Positions 24,746 to 33,328 of a stretch of 43,461 nt of DNA are shown here, one piece after another; the first letter of the stretch is position 1; each line of letters opens with the position of its first letter. Made by a program: the position numbers and the translations under genes. This stretch comes from an uncultured Lachnospiraceae bacterium (lineage in GTDB: Bacteria; Bacillota; Clostridia; Lachnospirales; Lachnospiraceae), in the NCBI GenBank assembly GCA_949742505.1, contig CATJPU010000209.1, forward strand, positions 1 to 43,461, in the 5' to 3' direction. The notes under the pieces were generated by a model, which had not been told where the DNA came from, made no database searches, and was given only the letters and a program-made list of their open reading frames with translations.

Positions 24746-25270
24746 TTAAAATTCGATTCCCTCTCTCGCTCTTTTCCCTGTATCAAAAGGATGCTTTACC
24801 TTCGTCATCTCCGTTACATAGTCCGCCGCCTCAAACAGCGCGTCGCTTACATGATGCCCTGTCATAATCACCTCAAGGCCTCTTGGCTTATGCTTAATAA
24901 AACTCACCAGCTTTTCTTCACTCAATAATTCCAAGTCCACCGCACATACTGCTTCATCCAAAACCAGCACGTCAAAATTAATGCAGAACTTCGCAATCTC
25001 ATCCAGCGCCTTTGTGTTATAATGCCGGTACTCCGCCTTCTCCTCAGAATTCATCTGATTAAAAAACTTCGCGTGACGTTTGCCGGGAAGCAGCGTAATA
25101 TTGGGAATCCCCTCCAGTATCTTTCTCTCGCTGGAGGTATTATCCTTCATAAACTGGAACACCAGCACATCCAGTCCGCTACCCGCAGCGCGAATTGCCT
25201 GTCCCATCGCCGCTGTCGTCTTTCCTTTTCCATCTCCATAATAGATATGAACCAAACCTGTCCCAATCAT
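24746..25270 (-). CDS. cobO: Corrinoid (cob(I)alamin) adenosyltransferase, CobA/CobO type
   Basis: Transfers the 5'-deoxyadenosyl group of ATP to cob(I)alamin or cobinamide, making adenosylcobalamin. The 174-residue protein has the typical P-loop YYGDGKGKTTAAMG at about 10-23, VLVFQFMKDN, VLVLDEAVCAVDLELLS, and RGLEVIMTGHHVSDALFEAA, all of the CobA/BtuR/CobO family. No other cobalamin gene is near, so salvage is likely rather than a local synthesis operon. It follows the EIIC-like gene after 135 bases that contain a dispersed repeat. Confidence 0.95.
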   Translation of the reverse strand: MIGTGLVHIYYGDGKGKTTAAMGQAIRAAGSGLDVLVFQFMKDNTSSERKILEGIPNITLLPGKRHAKFFNQMNSEEKAEYRHYNTKALDEIAKFCINFDVLVLDEAVCAVDLELLSEEKLVSFIKHKPRGLEVIMTGHHVSDALFEAADYVTEMTKVKHPFDTGKRAREGIEF

Positions 25271-25333
25271 AGTTCTCCCCCGCTTTCACTGCCTATATCC
25301 TGCTTCTGCCTTCTTCCGATACAACATTTCCAA

Positions 25334-25350
25334 AGCAACATGCAAAAATT
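25334..25350. repeat. Third copy of the AGCAACATGC repeat
   Basis: AGCAACATGCAAAAATT at 25334-25350 matches the copy at 14332-14348 exactly over 17 bases, but lacks its hairpin partner. It lies between the EIIC-like gene and cobO. Confidence 0.45.
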
Positions 25351-25405
25351 ATCTAAATCAGGCCGGCCCGAATATCAGCTCAAACATAAAACAGGGGAAT
25401 TTTTC

Positions 25406-26470
25406 TTACAAATCCAGCTTCATGTCACCGAATTTAATCCATTCCTTTTTCCGCATAAATTCAGAAATTGCAAGCGTCACCACTGCCGGAAGAACTACCT
25501 GAATTACCAGAATCTTCACCAGAACAACTGCCGCCGCCTCTGTCTGAACCATTACCTGCCATGTCATAATCTGACCTACCAAACCCGCTGTTCCCATACC
25601 GGAACCTGTTGCATTACTAGTCATATGTAATACTAATGTGCCTACCGGCCCCAGAATTGCACTGGACAATATGGCCGGAATCCAGATAACCGGTTTTCTC
25701 ACAATATTAGGAACCTGAAGCATAGACGTACCGATTCCCTGCGCCAGAAGTCCCCCTACTTTATTCTCACGATAGCTTGCCGCTGCGAAGCCAACCATAT
25801 TACAGCAACATCCGACAGTTGCCGCTCCTGCCGCAAGTCCTGACAGATTCAGAATAATTCCCAGCGCCGCCGAACTAATTGGCAGTGTAAGAATCATCCC
25901 CATCAGCACCGATACGATAATTCCCATAAGAAACGGCTGCTGTTCCGTTCCCCAGTTAATAATAGAGCCAAGCCAGGTCATAAAGCCGGAAATCGGAGGT
26001 CCGAGAATCAATCCAACCAGCGAACCGCTTCCAATCGCCGCCAGCGGCGTCACCAAAATATCCACCTTTGTCCTGCCCGTAACAAGCTGACCTAATTCAA
26101 TTCCTACGTATGCGGCAATAAATGCCCCCAGCGGTTCTCCCGGTCCTGCATATATCATGCTCCCTTCCACCAGTACTGAACCTGCCAGAAGCTTACTTGC
26201 AAATGCTCCCGTCATCCCGGCCGTTGCTGCGGAAACCACCACAAGCTGACTGCACTTGAACTTATATGCCACGCCAATACCAATACCTGCGCCTGTCAGA
26301 GACGCGGCAACCTTGCCAATTACATATATCATATCTCCGGCCGCTCCGCCAAGCAGCGTCCCAATCTGCTGAATAATCGTTCCCACAATCAAGGTTGCAA
26401 ATAACCCCTGCGCCATGCCGCTCAGCCCATCAATAAATATCCTGTCTAATACCTTCTTCAACTTTCCCAT
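25406..26470 (-). CDS. EIIC-like membrane protein, PfoR/PTS_EIIC_2 family
   Basis: A 354-residue polytopic membrane protein with roughly nine to ten helices and glycine-rich loops (GIGIGVAYKFKCSQLVVVSA, GEPLGAFIAAYVGIELG, LPISSAALGIILNLSGLAA). It fits the PTS_EIIC_2 domain family that includes PfoR. There are no EIIA or EIIB domains and no PTS genes nearby, so it may not be a sugar phosphotransferase component. The ATG at 26468-26470 follows GAGGAGAG. It lies 114 bases downstream of niaR on the same strand, and a NiaR-like palindrome precedes it. A role in nicotinate or related uptake is a hypothesis from that context. Confidence 0.7.
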   Translation of the reverse strand: MGKLKKVLDRIFIDGLSGMAQGLFATLIVGTIIQQIGTLLGGAAGDMIYVIGKVAASLTGAGIGIGVAYKFKCSQLVVVSAATAGMTGAFASKLLAGSVLVEGSMIYAGPGEPLGAFIAAYVGIELGQLVTGRTKVDILVTPLAAIGSGSLVGLILGPPISGFMTWLGSIINWGTEQQPFLMGIIVSVLMGMILTLPISSAALGIILNLSGLAAGAATVGCCCNMVGFAAASYRENKVGGLLAQGIGTSMLQVPNIVRKPVIWIPAILSSAILGPVGTLVLHMTSNATGSGMGTAGLVGQIMTWQVMVQTEAAAVVLVKILVIQVVLPAVVTLAISEFMRKKEWIKFGDMKLDL

Positions 26471-26544
26471 AACTCTCTCCTCTGTATCTTTTCCATATGC
26501 GGACGCATCTTTCATATCCAAAAAAGATGCCGCGCATACGAATT

Positions 26545-26562
26545 TACATATGTCTTGTCACT
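26545..26562. promoter_or_regulatory. NiaR-like operator before the EIIC-like gene
   Basis: ACATATGTCTTGTCACTA shares the GTCTTG(A/T)CA core with the sequence in the niaR promoter region (27154-27163) and resembles the partly palindromic NiaR box. It would overlap the -10 region of the EIIC-like gene. This rests on similarity by eye. Confidence 0.4.
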
Positions 26563-26584
26563 AGGAAAGTCTATCACAACCAGG

Positions 26585-27103
26585 CTATGAAATCAAGTAT
26601 CCTTTCTCTGTTAGTTTCGACTCAACCAAATCAAGCGTCTCTTCATCACTTGCTTCTACCGTATGAAAATGAACATCCCCGGTAAGCTCTTTCAAAGGTT
26701 TTACCTTGTTGCCAAAAATCTTTTCCATAAATTCATCTACATCCCGTCTGCTGTTGATAAATAAATCCGCCGAAATCTGCCCGTACACATCATGCTCAAT
26801 AATCACATCCAGCACCTTCGCTCCCGCATCTACAATACAGTATAGCTCCTCCCGCATCTCTTCATCGGTATGCTTCACCGCAAATACACGCTTACAGATA
26901 AGGCTTCCCTCCTGCTTCCCGTAAATTACATACCCTTTATTCGTTGACAGAATGTTCTTATTCGTCGCGCGAAGCAGCGCAATATCCTGTACAATAACCT
27001 GCCTGCTGACCCCCATGCGCTTCGCCAGGGCCGTTCCCGACAGCGGCTCATTCTCTGTATTCAGGAGCTTAAGAATCAACGTTCTTCTCTGTTCTCCATC
27101 CAT
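26585..27103 (-). CDS. niaR: NiaR-type niacin-responsive repressor
   Basis: A 172-residue transcription repressor: N-terminal winged helix (RRTLILKLLNTENEPLSGTA, LAKRMGVSRQVIVQDIALLR), then a 3H domain with the three namesake histidine regions (FAVKHTDEEM, VIIEHDVYGQ, GDVHFHTVEA) that bind metal and nicotinic acid. NiaR shuts off niacin uptake and NAD synthesis genes when nicotinate is plentiful. The ATG at 27101-27103 follows GAGGTG; a longer frame upstream is unlikely. It is divergent from the small gene at 27220, and the shared region carries a GTCTTGACA element that could be its operator. Confidence 0.9.
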   Translation of the reverse strand: MDGEQRRTLILKLLNTENEPLSGTALAKRMGVSRQVIVQDIALLRATNKNILSTNKGYVIYGKQEGSLICKRVFAVKHTDEEMREELYCIVDAGAKVLDVIIEHDVYGQISADLFINSRRDVDEFMEKIFGNKVKPLKELTGDVHFHTVEASDEETLDLVESKLTEKGYLIS

Positions 27104-27153
27104 TCTTCTTTCACCTCTGTATTTATTGTTGCATAACTCCATATAGAAATACA

Positions 27154-27186
27154 AGTCTTGACATTTATAAAATGCAATTTTATGAT
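27154..27186 (+). promoter_or_regulatory. Promoter of the 88-residue gene with a NiaR-like core
   Basis: TTGACA (27158-27163) and TATGAT (27181-27186) are 17 bases apart, 33 bases before the ATG. The -35 box is part of AAGTCTTGACATTTAT, similar to the 26545 site, so NiaR may bind here and control both divergent genes. Confidence 0.6.
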
Positions 27187-27219
27187 GGTTTTAGTTTCAT
27201 GTAGAAAGGAGAACGCCAT

Positions 27220-27486
27220 ATGTTCCGATTATGGGCTAAAGAATTGAAAGACAACCGCATGCTCCGGGATACCGTCATCTGCGACGAATCCGAAGATACC
27301 CGTACACATAAAGTATTCCATGCACTGGATGAAGTATGCTACAAATTTGACTTAAGTAAGCCAATCTGGCTCGACAACACGATTACTGAATTTAAACGTC
27401 ATTCCAAAGCAAGATTCTATCAGGATAATTTCGTAGACTCCATTGATTTCGACTACCTTGAAATCCAGATTATAGAAGAAGATTAA
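27220..27486 (+). CDS. Conserved hypothetical protein, 88 residues
   Basis: A small soluble, acidic protein (MFRLWAKELKDNRMLRDTVI; HKVFHALDEVCYKFDLSKP; SIDFDYLEIQIIEED). RBS AAAGGAG, consensus promoter and a perfect terminator make it a real, independently expressed gene. I recall similar uncharacterised proteins in Lachnospiraceae but cannot name a family. The alternation of aromatic and charged residues suggests a compact alpha/beta fold. Its promoter is shared with niaR, which may regulate it; a link to NAD metabolism is only a guess. Confidence 0.8.
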   Translation: MFRLWAKELKDNRMLRDTVICDESEDTRTHKVFHALDEVCYKFDLSKPIWLDNTITEFKRHSKARFYQDNFVDSIDFDYLEIQIIEED

Positions 27487-27488
27487 GA

Positions 27489-27513
27489 GCGGAGGGCAGA
27501 TCCCGCCCTCCGC
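27489..27513. terminator. Bidirectional terminator between convergent genes
   Basis: A perfect 9-bp stem GCGGAGGGC/GCCCTCCGC with a 7-base loop, followed on the plus strand by a run of Ts (27521-27525). It ends the 88-residue gene and probably the opposing ABC operon. Confidence 0.85.
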
Positions 27514-27523
27514 AGCCAAATTT

Positions 27524-28930
27524 TTATTCTGTTTTAATCGCCGCCAGCGGACTCAGCCGCATTGCGCGCAGCGCCGGGAAATACCCTGCCAGAGTTCCTA
27601 CAAGCATCGCAAATCCCATTGCCGCAAGTACCAGCCACACCGGTATATAGGATATATCTCCTTCTATTCCCATCGCCGCTCCATGGCCGGTCAATATGTT
27701 GATAATTCCAGACAACATAAAGCTTAATATCATTCCGGTGACTCCGCCAATCAATCCGATAAATGCAGCTTCCATCAGGAACATCTGCTTGATATTCCTC
27801 AGGCTGCACCCCAGTACCTTAATGACGCCGATTTCCTTCGTGCGCTCGTAAATCGACATCATCATGGTATTTGCTATACCGATTGCCGCTACCAGAAGCG
27901 AAACTGCTCCGATTCCTCCAAGCACAGCCTGAATCATGGCAAGCTGCTTCTTCGCGCTCTCTAAAAGCTCTGCATTGGTACTGGCATTATAGCCTGCTGA
28001 ACGGATATCTGCAACCACCTGCTCTACTAATTCTTCATCATCCACTTTGACCTGTACAGAAGAATAGGTAAAGTCTTTGTACGGCTTACCGCTTTTTGTA
28101 GTAGGCTGCCCTGGAATCGTTCTTCCGCTGAACTCTTTCTTTAATACCTGCTTTAATGTTTCCAGGTCGCAGTATATGTTATAGTACCCATTTTTATAAG
28201 TATCCGGATCTCCGTCTACCACTCCGCTTGCCCGCACTGCATGCTTTTCCGCCTTTTTTACTGTCTGCTGGGATTCTTCCGGATTCTCCGTTGTTCCAAA
28301 TGACGGCCCCTGCTGCGCTGAATAATAACTTTCCTGGTCAAGGATTAGAAACAGTGTATCCTTCTGCATATCAATATCCGGTAAATCGCCGGTCTCATAA
28401 TAGCCTTTTCCTGTTCCCTTCTCCGTAAAATTCGTAATAATCCCATTCCCGTATACCAGCTCCAGCGTGCTGGTTCCTGTCGCCGGAAGTCTCCCGCCTT
28501 CCGCCAGATCCAGCTTCTGCTGCTCAAGGGCTTCCGGCGTCAGCGCTTCTAACTGAGCCCAGCCTTCATAGCCGCCTTTCAGAAGAATCACCGACATCTG
28601 GTACTGGGGCTCTACACTCGTTACATGCTCCAGCTTGGCAAGCTCATTCACCGCCGCATCCGTAAGCCTCTTATCCGACTGCTCTTCATCGCCGCTGCCG
28701 CTGTAATAGATCATGCTGTCCCCGGCTTCCGCGCCGGTTACGCTAATCGTATTTAAGCCGCCCATCATTTCCAATTCTTCATACATAGACGCCTGCAGAC
28801 CCAGACCAAGAGAAATCATCACCACAATCGAAGTCGTTCCAATCATAACGCCCAGCACTGTGAGAAAGGTACGAAGTTTTCTGCGTCTTAAGTTACTGCT
28901 GCTCATCCTCAGAAGGTCCATCCAGCTCAT
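27524..28930 (-). CDS. MacB/FtsX-family ABC permease
   Basis: A 468-residue permease: first membrane helix at about 21-45 (LRTFLTVLGVMIGTTSIVVM), a large extracellular domain of about 290 residues, and three helices in the last 130 (AVLGGIGAVSLLVAAIGIAN, FIGLIGGVTGMILSFMLSGI, VWLVLAAMGFAMLVGTLAGY). Such proteins are mechanotransmission-type exporters of lipoproteins, peptides or antibiotics. RBS GAGGAGG sits inside the preceding gene, which it overlaps by 38 bases. With the ATPase and the secreted partner it forms one operon, and a terminator follows it. Confidence 0.9.
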   Translation of the reverse strand: MSWMDLLRMSSSNLRRRKLRTFLTVLGVMIGTTSIVVMISLGLGLQASMYEELEMMGGLNTISVTGAEAGDSMIYYSGSGDEEQSDKRLTDAAVNELAKLEHVTSVEPQYQMSVILLKGGYEGWAQLEALTPEALEQQKLDLAEGGRLPATGTSTLELVYGNGIITNFTEKGTGKGYYETGDLPDIDMQKDTLFLILDQESYYSAQQGPSFGTTENPEESQQTVKKAEKHAVRASGVVDGDPDTYKNGYYNIYCDLETLKQVLKKEFSGRTIPGQPTTKSGKPYKDFTYSSVQVKVDDEELVEQVVADIRSAGYNASTNAELLESAKKQLAMIQAVLGGIGAVSLLVAAIGIANTMMMSIYERTKEIGVIKVLGCSLRNIKQMFLMEAAFIGLIGGVTGMILSFMLSGIINILTGHGAAMGIEGDISYIPVWLVLAAMGFAMLVGTLAGYFPALRAMRLSPLAAIKTE

Positions 28931-30470
28931 CCAGCAATCCCTCCTCCTCTTCTAACAATCTACGGGCTTTTCTCTTCTTTCTCATTACGATTACCACAAT
29001 AAGAATAATTACAATTGCTGCTGCAACTGCAATCGGAACGACCGGCAGTCCGGCCTTTGGTTCCGCCATCATGCCGTCTGTCATCATATCGGAGCCGCTC
29101 TCCATAGCCTCTGTAACCATAAGATTAAAGCTTTCCTCCGCCGTAGATACAGTTCCCGCTTCATCTTCATAGGAAAGGGTCATTTTGACCTTCCCTTCTC
29201 CCTCCGAAGCCTTCGTTCCTTCCAGCATCGCATCAATGGCCGTACTTGTTCCAGGCTCGACATTGCCAAGGAACACTTCCTCTTTCTTAATGCCTTCCCC
29301 TTCAAATATCGCCTTAACATTATATAATTTAATCCTGCCAAGATTATACAGATTGCAGGAAACATTTGCCTCGGAACCTACCTCGATACTCTCCGGCGTA
29401 ATCTCAAATTCACTAAATTCAAATCTGACATTCTGTTTAACCGGAATGGAGAGGCTTGCTCCGGCCTCAATCTGTGCCGCATCGCTGTCCTCATATTTCA
29501 TAGAAAGGGCAATCTCATAGGGCTTCTGCACCAGATCTGACTTTGCATTCAGAGAGATGGAGATATCGGCCGTTCCTCCCGCGGCAATCCCATCCATATA
29601 AATAGAATTAGAACCGGAAGTCGGAAGAAATGCCGGCGCTATGGTCTGCTCATCCTTCCCTTCCGTAGGCGCCTGCAGCTCGAATAACATATTGCTGACT
29701 TTTGTCTTCTTTGACGTATTCTTCAAATGAACCGTCAGAACAAAATCACTGCCCGCTCTCACATCTCCGGGATTGGTTGTAAATCCGGTCACAATGACTC
29801 TCGGTACAGAGCCGTTGCCGGATGAGGAAGAACCGCCGCCTCCGCCGACATAGGAAGCCTCGCCGGTATCAAAACCGCCTGCGGCAAGCATCACATCTTC
29901 CGGCAGTTCCTCCGGATTTTCTTCTGGATTCTCTTCCCCCTCTTTCTTTGCAGAAGTATTCACATAAAAAGACTTTTCCATCGTAATATTCTGTACCGCT
30001 TCCTTCCCCTCTTCATCTACTGTCACAACTCCCGCGGTAATCTGAAAGGTCAGCTGATACCTTGCCGCTCCTGCGTCATCTCTCTGGGTAAATCCAAAAA
30101 CAACGCTGTCCGTATCTCCTTCTGTTCCACCCGGATTCAGTCCCTGAAGCCTTGCCTCATAACTCTGGTAATCCGTTACAAAGGGCCATTCCTCTCCTTT
30201 ATCCTTTAATATCGGAGACACAACGATATTCGCAATCCTGTATGCGCCGGTATTCCTGATATTCAGGACAAAATCCTGCGGCACTCCGCATTCATACGTC
30301 TGCACCTTATTTTCCGGCGTCTCTACAACTAATGGGGTTTCCTGCGTTTCTATAACTAATGGAGACGCTTCCGCCTCCTTTGCGTTCACCGGAACCGCGT
30401 CCAGTCCCGCTGCACCCAACAGAACTGCCGCTATACACACCCTTGCCAGCCATCTACTCACTCTCTTCAT
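28893..30470 (-). CDS. Secreted CARDB-like protein with C-terminal membrane anchor
   Basis: A 525-residue exported protein: signal peptide (ARVCIAAVLLGAAGL, cleaved around AKEA), two or three immunoglobulin-like domains resembling CARDB/COG1361 (VLNIRNTGAYRIANIVVSPI; FVLTVHLKNTSKKTKVSNML; SNLYNLGRIKLYNVKAIFEG-type), a low-complexity Gly/Ser linker near 215, and a C-terminal membrane helix (VPIAVAAAIVIILIVVIVM) followed by a basic stop and acidic tail. It sits between ATPase (ATGA overlap) and permease, like a membrane-fusion or substrate-capturing partner of the exporter in a cell without outer membrane. It has no lipobox. Function inferred from context. Confidence 0.75.
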   Translation of the reverse strand: MKRVSRWLARVCIAAVLLGAAGLDAVPVNAKEAEASPLVIETQETPLVVETPENKVQTYECGVPQDFVLNIRNTGAYRIANIVVSPILKDKGEEWPFVTDYQSYEARLQGLNPGGTEGDTDSVVFGFTQRDDAGAARYQLTFQITAGVVTVDEEGKEAVQNITMEKSFYVNTSAKKEGEENPEENPEELPEDVMLAAGGFDTGEASYVGGGGGSSSSGNGSVPRVIVTGFTTNPGDVRAGSDFVLTVHLKNTSKKTKVSNMLFELQAPTEGKDEQTIAPAFLPTSGSNSIYMDGIAAGGTADISISLNAKSDLVQKPYEIALSMKYEDSDAAQIEAGASLSIPVKQNVRFEFSEFEITPESIEVGSEANVSCNLYNLGRIKLYNVKAIFEGEGIKKEEVFLGNVEPGTSTAIDAMLEGTKASEGEGKVKMTLSYEDEAGTVSTAEESFNLMVTEAMESGSDMMTDGMMAEPKAGLPVVPIAVAAAIVIILIVVIVMRKKRKARRLLEEEEGLLDELDGPSEDEQQ

Positions 30471-31219
30471 GATTTTATAACCTCCCTGCCTTCTTCGTGC
30501 TTTAAATTTTCTGCCGGCTCTGTCTCCTTCTGCCGTCTGTCCTCAATCCGGACAATCTTGCCATCTATAATATGGAACACCCTGTCCGCATACTCTGCCA
30601 GATGGTTATCATGAGTTACCATCACAAGGGTCATATTCTGTTCCCTGACAATCTGTTTCATTAGCTGCATAACCTCTTCCGACGTATGGGAATCCAGATT
30701 ACCGGTGGGCTCGTCGGCAAATATAATATCCGGTTCCACCACCAGCGCCCTTGCCACGCCTACCCGCTGCTGCTGACCGCCTGACATCTGGGTCGGCAGA
30801 TGCTTCCCATGCTTCTCTAATTTCACCAGCTTCAGAAGCTTCTCCGCCTTCTTCATGCGCACATTCTTCGACACGCCCCGGAAGCTTAGGGGAAGCGCGA
30901 TATTTTCCAGTGCATTCATGGTGCCAAGCAAATGGAAAGACTGAAAAATAAATCCCACATGCTCCCTCCGAAAGGTTACTAACTGTTCTTCATTCAGCTT
31001 CTCGATATGCTGCCCGCTGATGATAACCTCTCCTTTTGTGGGTCGTTCCAGACCCGCCAGCATGTTAAGAAGCGTTGACTTTCCCGAACCGGAGGTTCCC
31101 ACAATTGCACAAAACTCTCCCTTATATATGGTGAAATCCACGCCGTCCAGCGCCCGGACCACCTCGTTCCCCAAGCGGTAGAGCTTATACAGATGCTTTA
31201 CTTCTATGACTTTTCTCAT
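30467..31219 (-). CDS. MacB/LolD-type ABC ATPase
   Basis: A 250-residue ATPase with Walker A GTSGSGKST, Q-loop FIFQSFHLL, signature MSGGQQQRVGVARAL, Walker B IIFADEPTGNLDSHT and the H-loop MVTHDNHLAEYADRV. The sequence LLGTMNALENIALPL is typical of the MacB/LolD/FtsE subgroup. It overlaps the secreted protein gene by an ATGA, and the permease follows, giving the usual three-part operon. It would energise the exporter described at 27524 and 28893. Substrate unknown; a lantibiotic or cell-wall stress role is common for such systems, but no two-component regulator is adjacent. Confidence 0.93.
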   Translation of the reverse strand: MRKVIEVKHLYKLYRLGNEVVRALDGVDFTIYKGEFCAIVGTSGSGKSTLLNMLAGLERPTKGEVIISGQHIEKLNEEQLVTFRREHVGFIFQSFHLLGTMNALENIALPLSFRGVSKNVRMKKAEKLLKLVKLEKHGKHLPTQMSGGQQQRVGVARALVVEPDIIFADEPTGNLDSHTSEEVMQLMKQIVREQNMTLVMVTHDNHLAEYADRVFHIIDGKIVRIEDRRQKETEPAENLKHEEGREVIKS

Positions 31220-31315
31220 TGCGCCCTCCTCTCCTCTTTATCCTCTCCCCAGTATAGTCTCTAAATCGAAAGAATTATGGTAGTAATTTCTTAACTTTTT
31301 CTTAAAAATAGTAAC

Positions 31316-31355
31316 ACTGCAATGCAAAAAAGGCAATCTCTTTCCGCATTGCAGT
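31316..31355 (-). terminator. Inverted repeat after the ABC-2 permease
   Basis: ACTGCAATGC and GCATTGCAGT are perfect 10-bp arms around a 20-base loop, 7 bases past the stop of the gene at 31362. T-rich sequence follows on the minus strand. It likely ends the GntR-ABC operon. Confidence 0.5.
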
Positions 31356-31361
31356 AAATCT

Positions 31362-32180
31362 CTAACTTAAATTCATCTTCCGCTGCATCAGTAATTGGGT
31401 AATGATATAAAATATCACCGAAGTCACCGCCTCAAGCACCAACGCAAACACAAATGTCTTTACAAAGAATTGATATATAAATGCATCGCCCATAGTCTCA
31501 GCCTTCATGATTGCCGACACACTGTAAGCCCCTCCTGCGACACTGCTGACAATACCGATAATTGTATTGATACTAAAGTAAGCAACGATTGCTCCCAGCA
31601 CCCTGTGATTAGAAAATAACTGTCCGATTGTAATAGACATATATATCATTACAACATTCTCAACAGCAGAAATCACAAGCAGTACCAGAATCGCCAGGGT
31701 AATCTTTCCATATCCTACTGAAACCGGAAATCCCATCTCTCTAAGCGCCTCATCCTGATAAACCACAAACTCTCTAATCAAAGGTTTGTAGACAACCAAT
31801 ATCAGAATACTCATAATTACCAGCATCATATCAATCATCGTCCATACGCTGCCGGAGATAGTCTTTGACATCAGTAACTGCGTTCTTGAAACCGGGAGCG
31901 TATGGGTAAGGTATCCCTCGTCTGAATACAGATTCTTATAAAAATGTATTGCTATCATCAGCAAAGTTCCGAATACTGCAGTCATAAACAATATCACATA
32001 CAGAAATATTCCAATGGTCATAATAACGGTGCCTGTATTGGAAAGACTGTTTGGATTATCCACAAGTCTCCCAATAAACAAAAATCTTCCCAACGCCGCC
32101 GTAATCAAAAGCATAGCATGAATTACAATCAGATAGCGGCTCAATGCTTTAAAATCATATTTCATCAGTTTCCCTAACAT
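31362..32180 (-). CDS. ABC-2 type permease
   Basis: A 272-residue membrane protein with about six helices (YLIVIHAMLLITAALGRFLF; MTIGIFLYVILFMTAVFGTL; VWTMIDMMLVIMSILILVVY; LAILVLLVISAVENVVMIYM; FVFALVLEAVTSVIFYIITQ). It starts 7 bases inside the end of the ATPase gene, so the two are translated together. This is the membrane part of a YtrB-like or BcrAB-like exporter under GntR control. Such operons respond to cell-wall antibiotics; the substrate here is unknown. Confidence 0.85.
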   Translation of the reverse strand: MLGKLMKYDFKALSRYLIVIHAMLLITAALGRFLFIGRLVDNPNSLSNTGTVIMTIGIFLYVILFMTAVFGTLLMIAIHFYKNLYSDEGYLTHTLPVSRTQLLMSKTISGSVWTMIDMMLVIMSILILVVYKPLIREFVVYQDEALREMGFPVSVGYGKITLAILVLLVISAVENVVMIYMSITIGQLFSNHRVLGAIVAYFSINTIIGIVSSVAGGAYSVSAIMKAETMGDAFIYQFFVKTFVFALVLEAVTSVIFYIITQLLMQRKMNLS

Positions 32181-32875
32181 CTGAATACCTCCCTGAACAA
32201 CATATCCACTGACTTCTTCTGCTCCATACGAACCTCATCCACCGAAGCGTTCAGCACCACCTGCCCGTTCTGCAGGAAGATTACCCGGTCCAGAATATTC
32301 TCAATATCCGAAATCAAATGTGTAGACAGAAGTATCGTAGCATTTTCATTATAATTAGACAAAATCGTATTTAGAATATAATCCCTGGCCGCCGGATCTA
32401 CGCCTCCAATCGGCTCATCCAGTATATATAGCTGTGCGTCCCTGCTCATAACCATCACGAGCTGAACCTTCTCCCTTGTCCCCTTCGACAGTGTGCGAAG
32501 CCTTGCATGCAGACTGATTCCCAGCGCCTCTAGCATCTCCTCCGCCCGGTCCCTTCTGAAATTCTCATAAAAATCCCCAAAGTACGTTATCAAATCCTGC
32601 ACCTTCCATGACGGCGTTAAATACGTTCTCTCCGGCAGATAGGATACAATCTTCTTCGTCTCCACACCCGGCAGATTCCCGTCAATCTGAACGCCCCCTT
32701 CCGTAGGGACCAGCAGATCGTTAATCAGCTTAATCAATGTGGTCTTACCGCTGCCATTGGGTCCCAGCAGACCCACAATCTGTCCCCGTTCCAGAGACAG
32801 ATTCAGATTCGACAATGCCCACCGTCCATTCCCATAGGTCTTTGATAACCCGTAACATTCCAAAATCGGTTTCAT
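32174..32875 (-). CDS. ABC ATPase of a GntR-controlled exporter
   Basis: A 233-residue ATPase with Walker A GPNGSGKTTLIKL, signature LSKGTREKVQLVM (a variant of LSGGQ) and Walker B LYILDEPIGGVDPAA; the H-loop is in LLSTHLISDIENI. The variant signature and short length are typical of YtrB/BcrA ABC-2 ATPases. It overlaps the regulator by an ATGA and the permease by 7 bases, so the three genes are one unit. Confidence 0.92.
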   Translation of the reverse strand: MKPILECYGLSKTYGNGRWALSNLNLSLERGQIVGLLGPNGSGKTTLIKLINDLLVPTEGGVQIDGNLPGVETKKIVSYLPERTYLTPSWKVQDLITYFGDFYENFRRDRAEEMLEALGISLHARLRTLSKGTREKVQLVMVMSRDAQLYILDEPIGGVDPAARDYILNTILSNYNENATILLSTHLISDIENILDRVIFLQNGQVVLNASVDEVRMEQKKSVDMLFREVFRC

Positions 32876-33246
32876 TCTTCCTTATCCCCCTTCACTGCAT
32901 CTTCAAATAATGACCGTATCTCGTCATCTTTCAATCCAAGATTATGCATATTCTCAATAAACTCTTCCAAATATCTGGCCGCCTGCTCCTTCTTAAGCTC
33001 TTTCAACAACTCTTCATCCTCCGTAATAAATCGTCCGCTGGTGCGCTGGGAATACACCAGACCGTTGCGCTCCAGTTCGGACAACGCCTTCTGCATCGTA
33101 TTGGGATTCACCGCCGCCTCTACCGCCAGCTCGCGGACTGAGGGAAGCTTATCTCCCGGTCCGTACCTGCCAGAGATAATATCCTGCTGAATCCGTCTCA
33201 TCAATTGTAAATATATCGGCATGTTATTGTCCAAAACCCATGTCAT
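32872..33246 (-). CDS. GntR/YtrA-family transcription regulator
   Basis: A 124-residue protein: a winged helix of the GntR type (PIYLQLMRRIQQDIISGRYG, KLPSVRELAVEAAVNPNTMQ, ALSELERNGLVYSQRTSGRF) with only a short helical tail (AARYLEEFIENMHNLGLKDD), the YtrA subgroup layout. Such proteins repress their own operon of ABC exporter genes. The ATG follows GAGGTG. A palindrome covers the likely start of transcription, consistent with autoregulation. Confidence 0.92.
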   Translation of the reverse strand: MTWVLDNNMPIYLQLMRRIQQDIISGRYGPGDKLPSVRELAVEAAVNPNTMQKALSELERNGLVYSQRTSGRFITEDEELLKELKKEQAARYLEEFIENMHNLGLKDDEIRSLFEDAVKGDKEE

Positions 33247-33272
33247 TGTATCACCTCTCTTATTGTTTTGTT

Positions 33273-33290
33273 GTATTAAGTTAATAATAC
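33273..33290. promoter_or_regulatory. Operator-like palindrome of the GntR operon
   Basis: GTATTA and TAATAC, 6 bases apart, form a perfect inverted repeat just downstream of the -10 box of the GntR-ABC promoter. It is the best candidate for the autoregulatory site. Confidence 0.5.
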
Positions 33291-33317
33291 AATAATACGA
33301 TAGTACAGTTTTGTCAA
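33289..33317 (-). promoter_or_regulatory. Promoter of the GntR-ABC operon
   Basis: Minus-strand TTGACA (33312-33317) and TATTGT (33289-33294) are 17 bases apart, with a 43-base leader to the gntR ATG. Confidence 0.7.
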
Positions 33318-33328
33318 GAGTATTTTTT

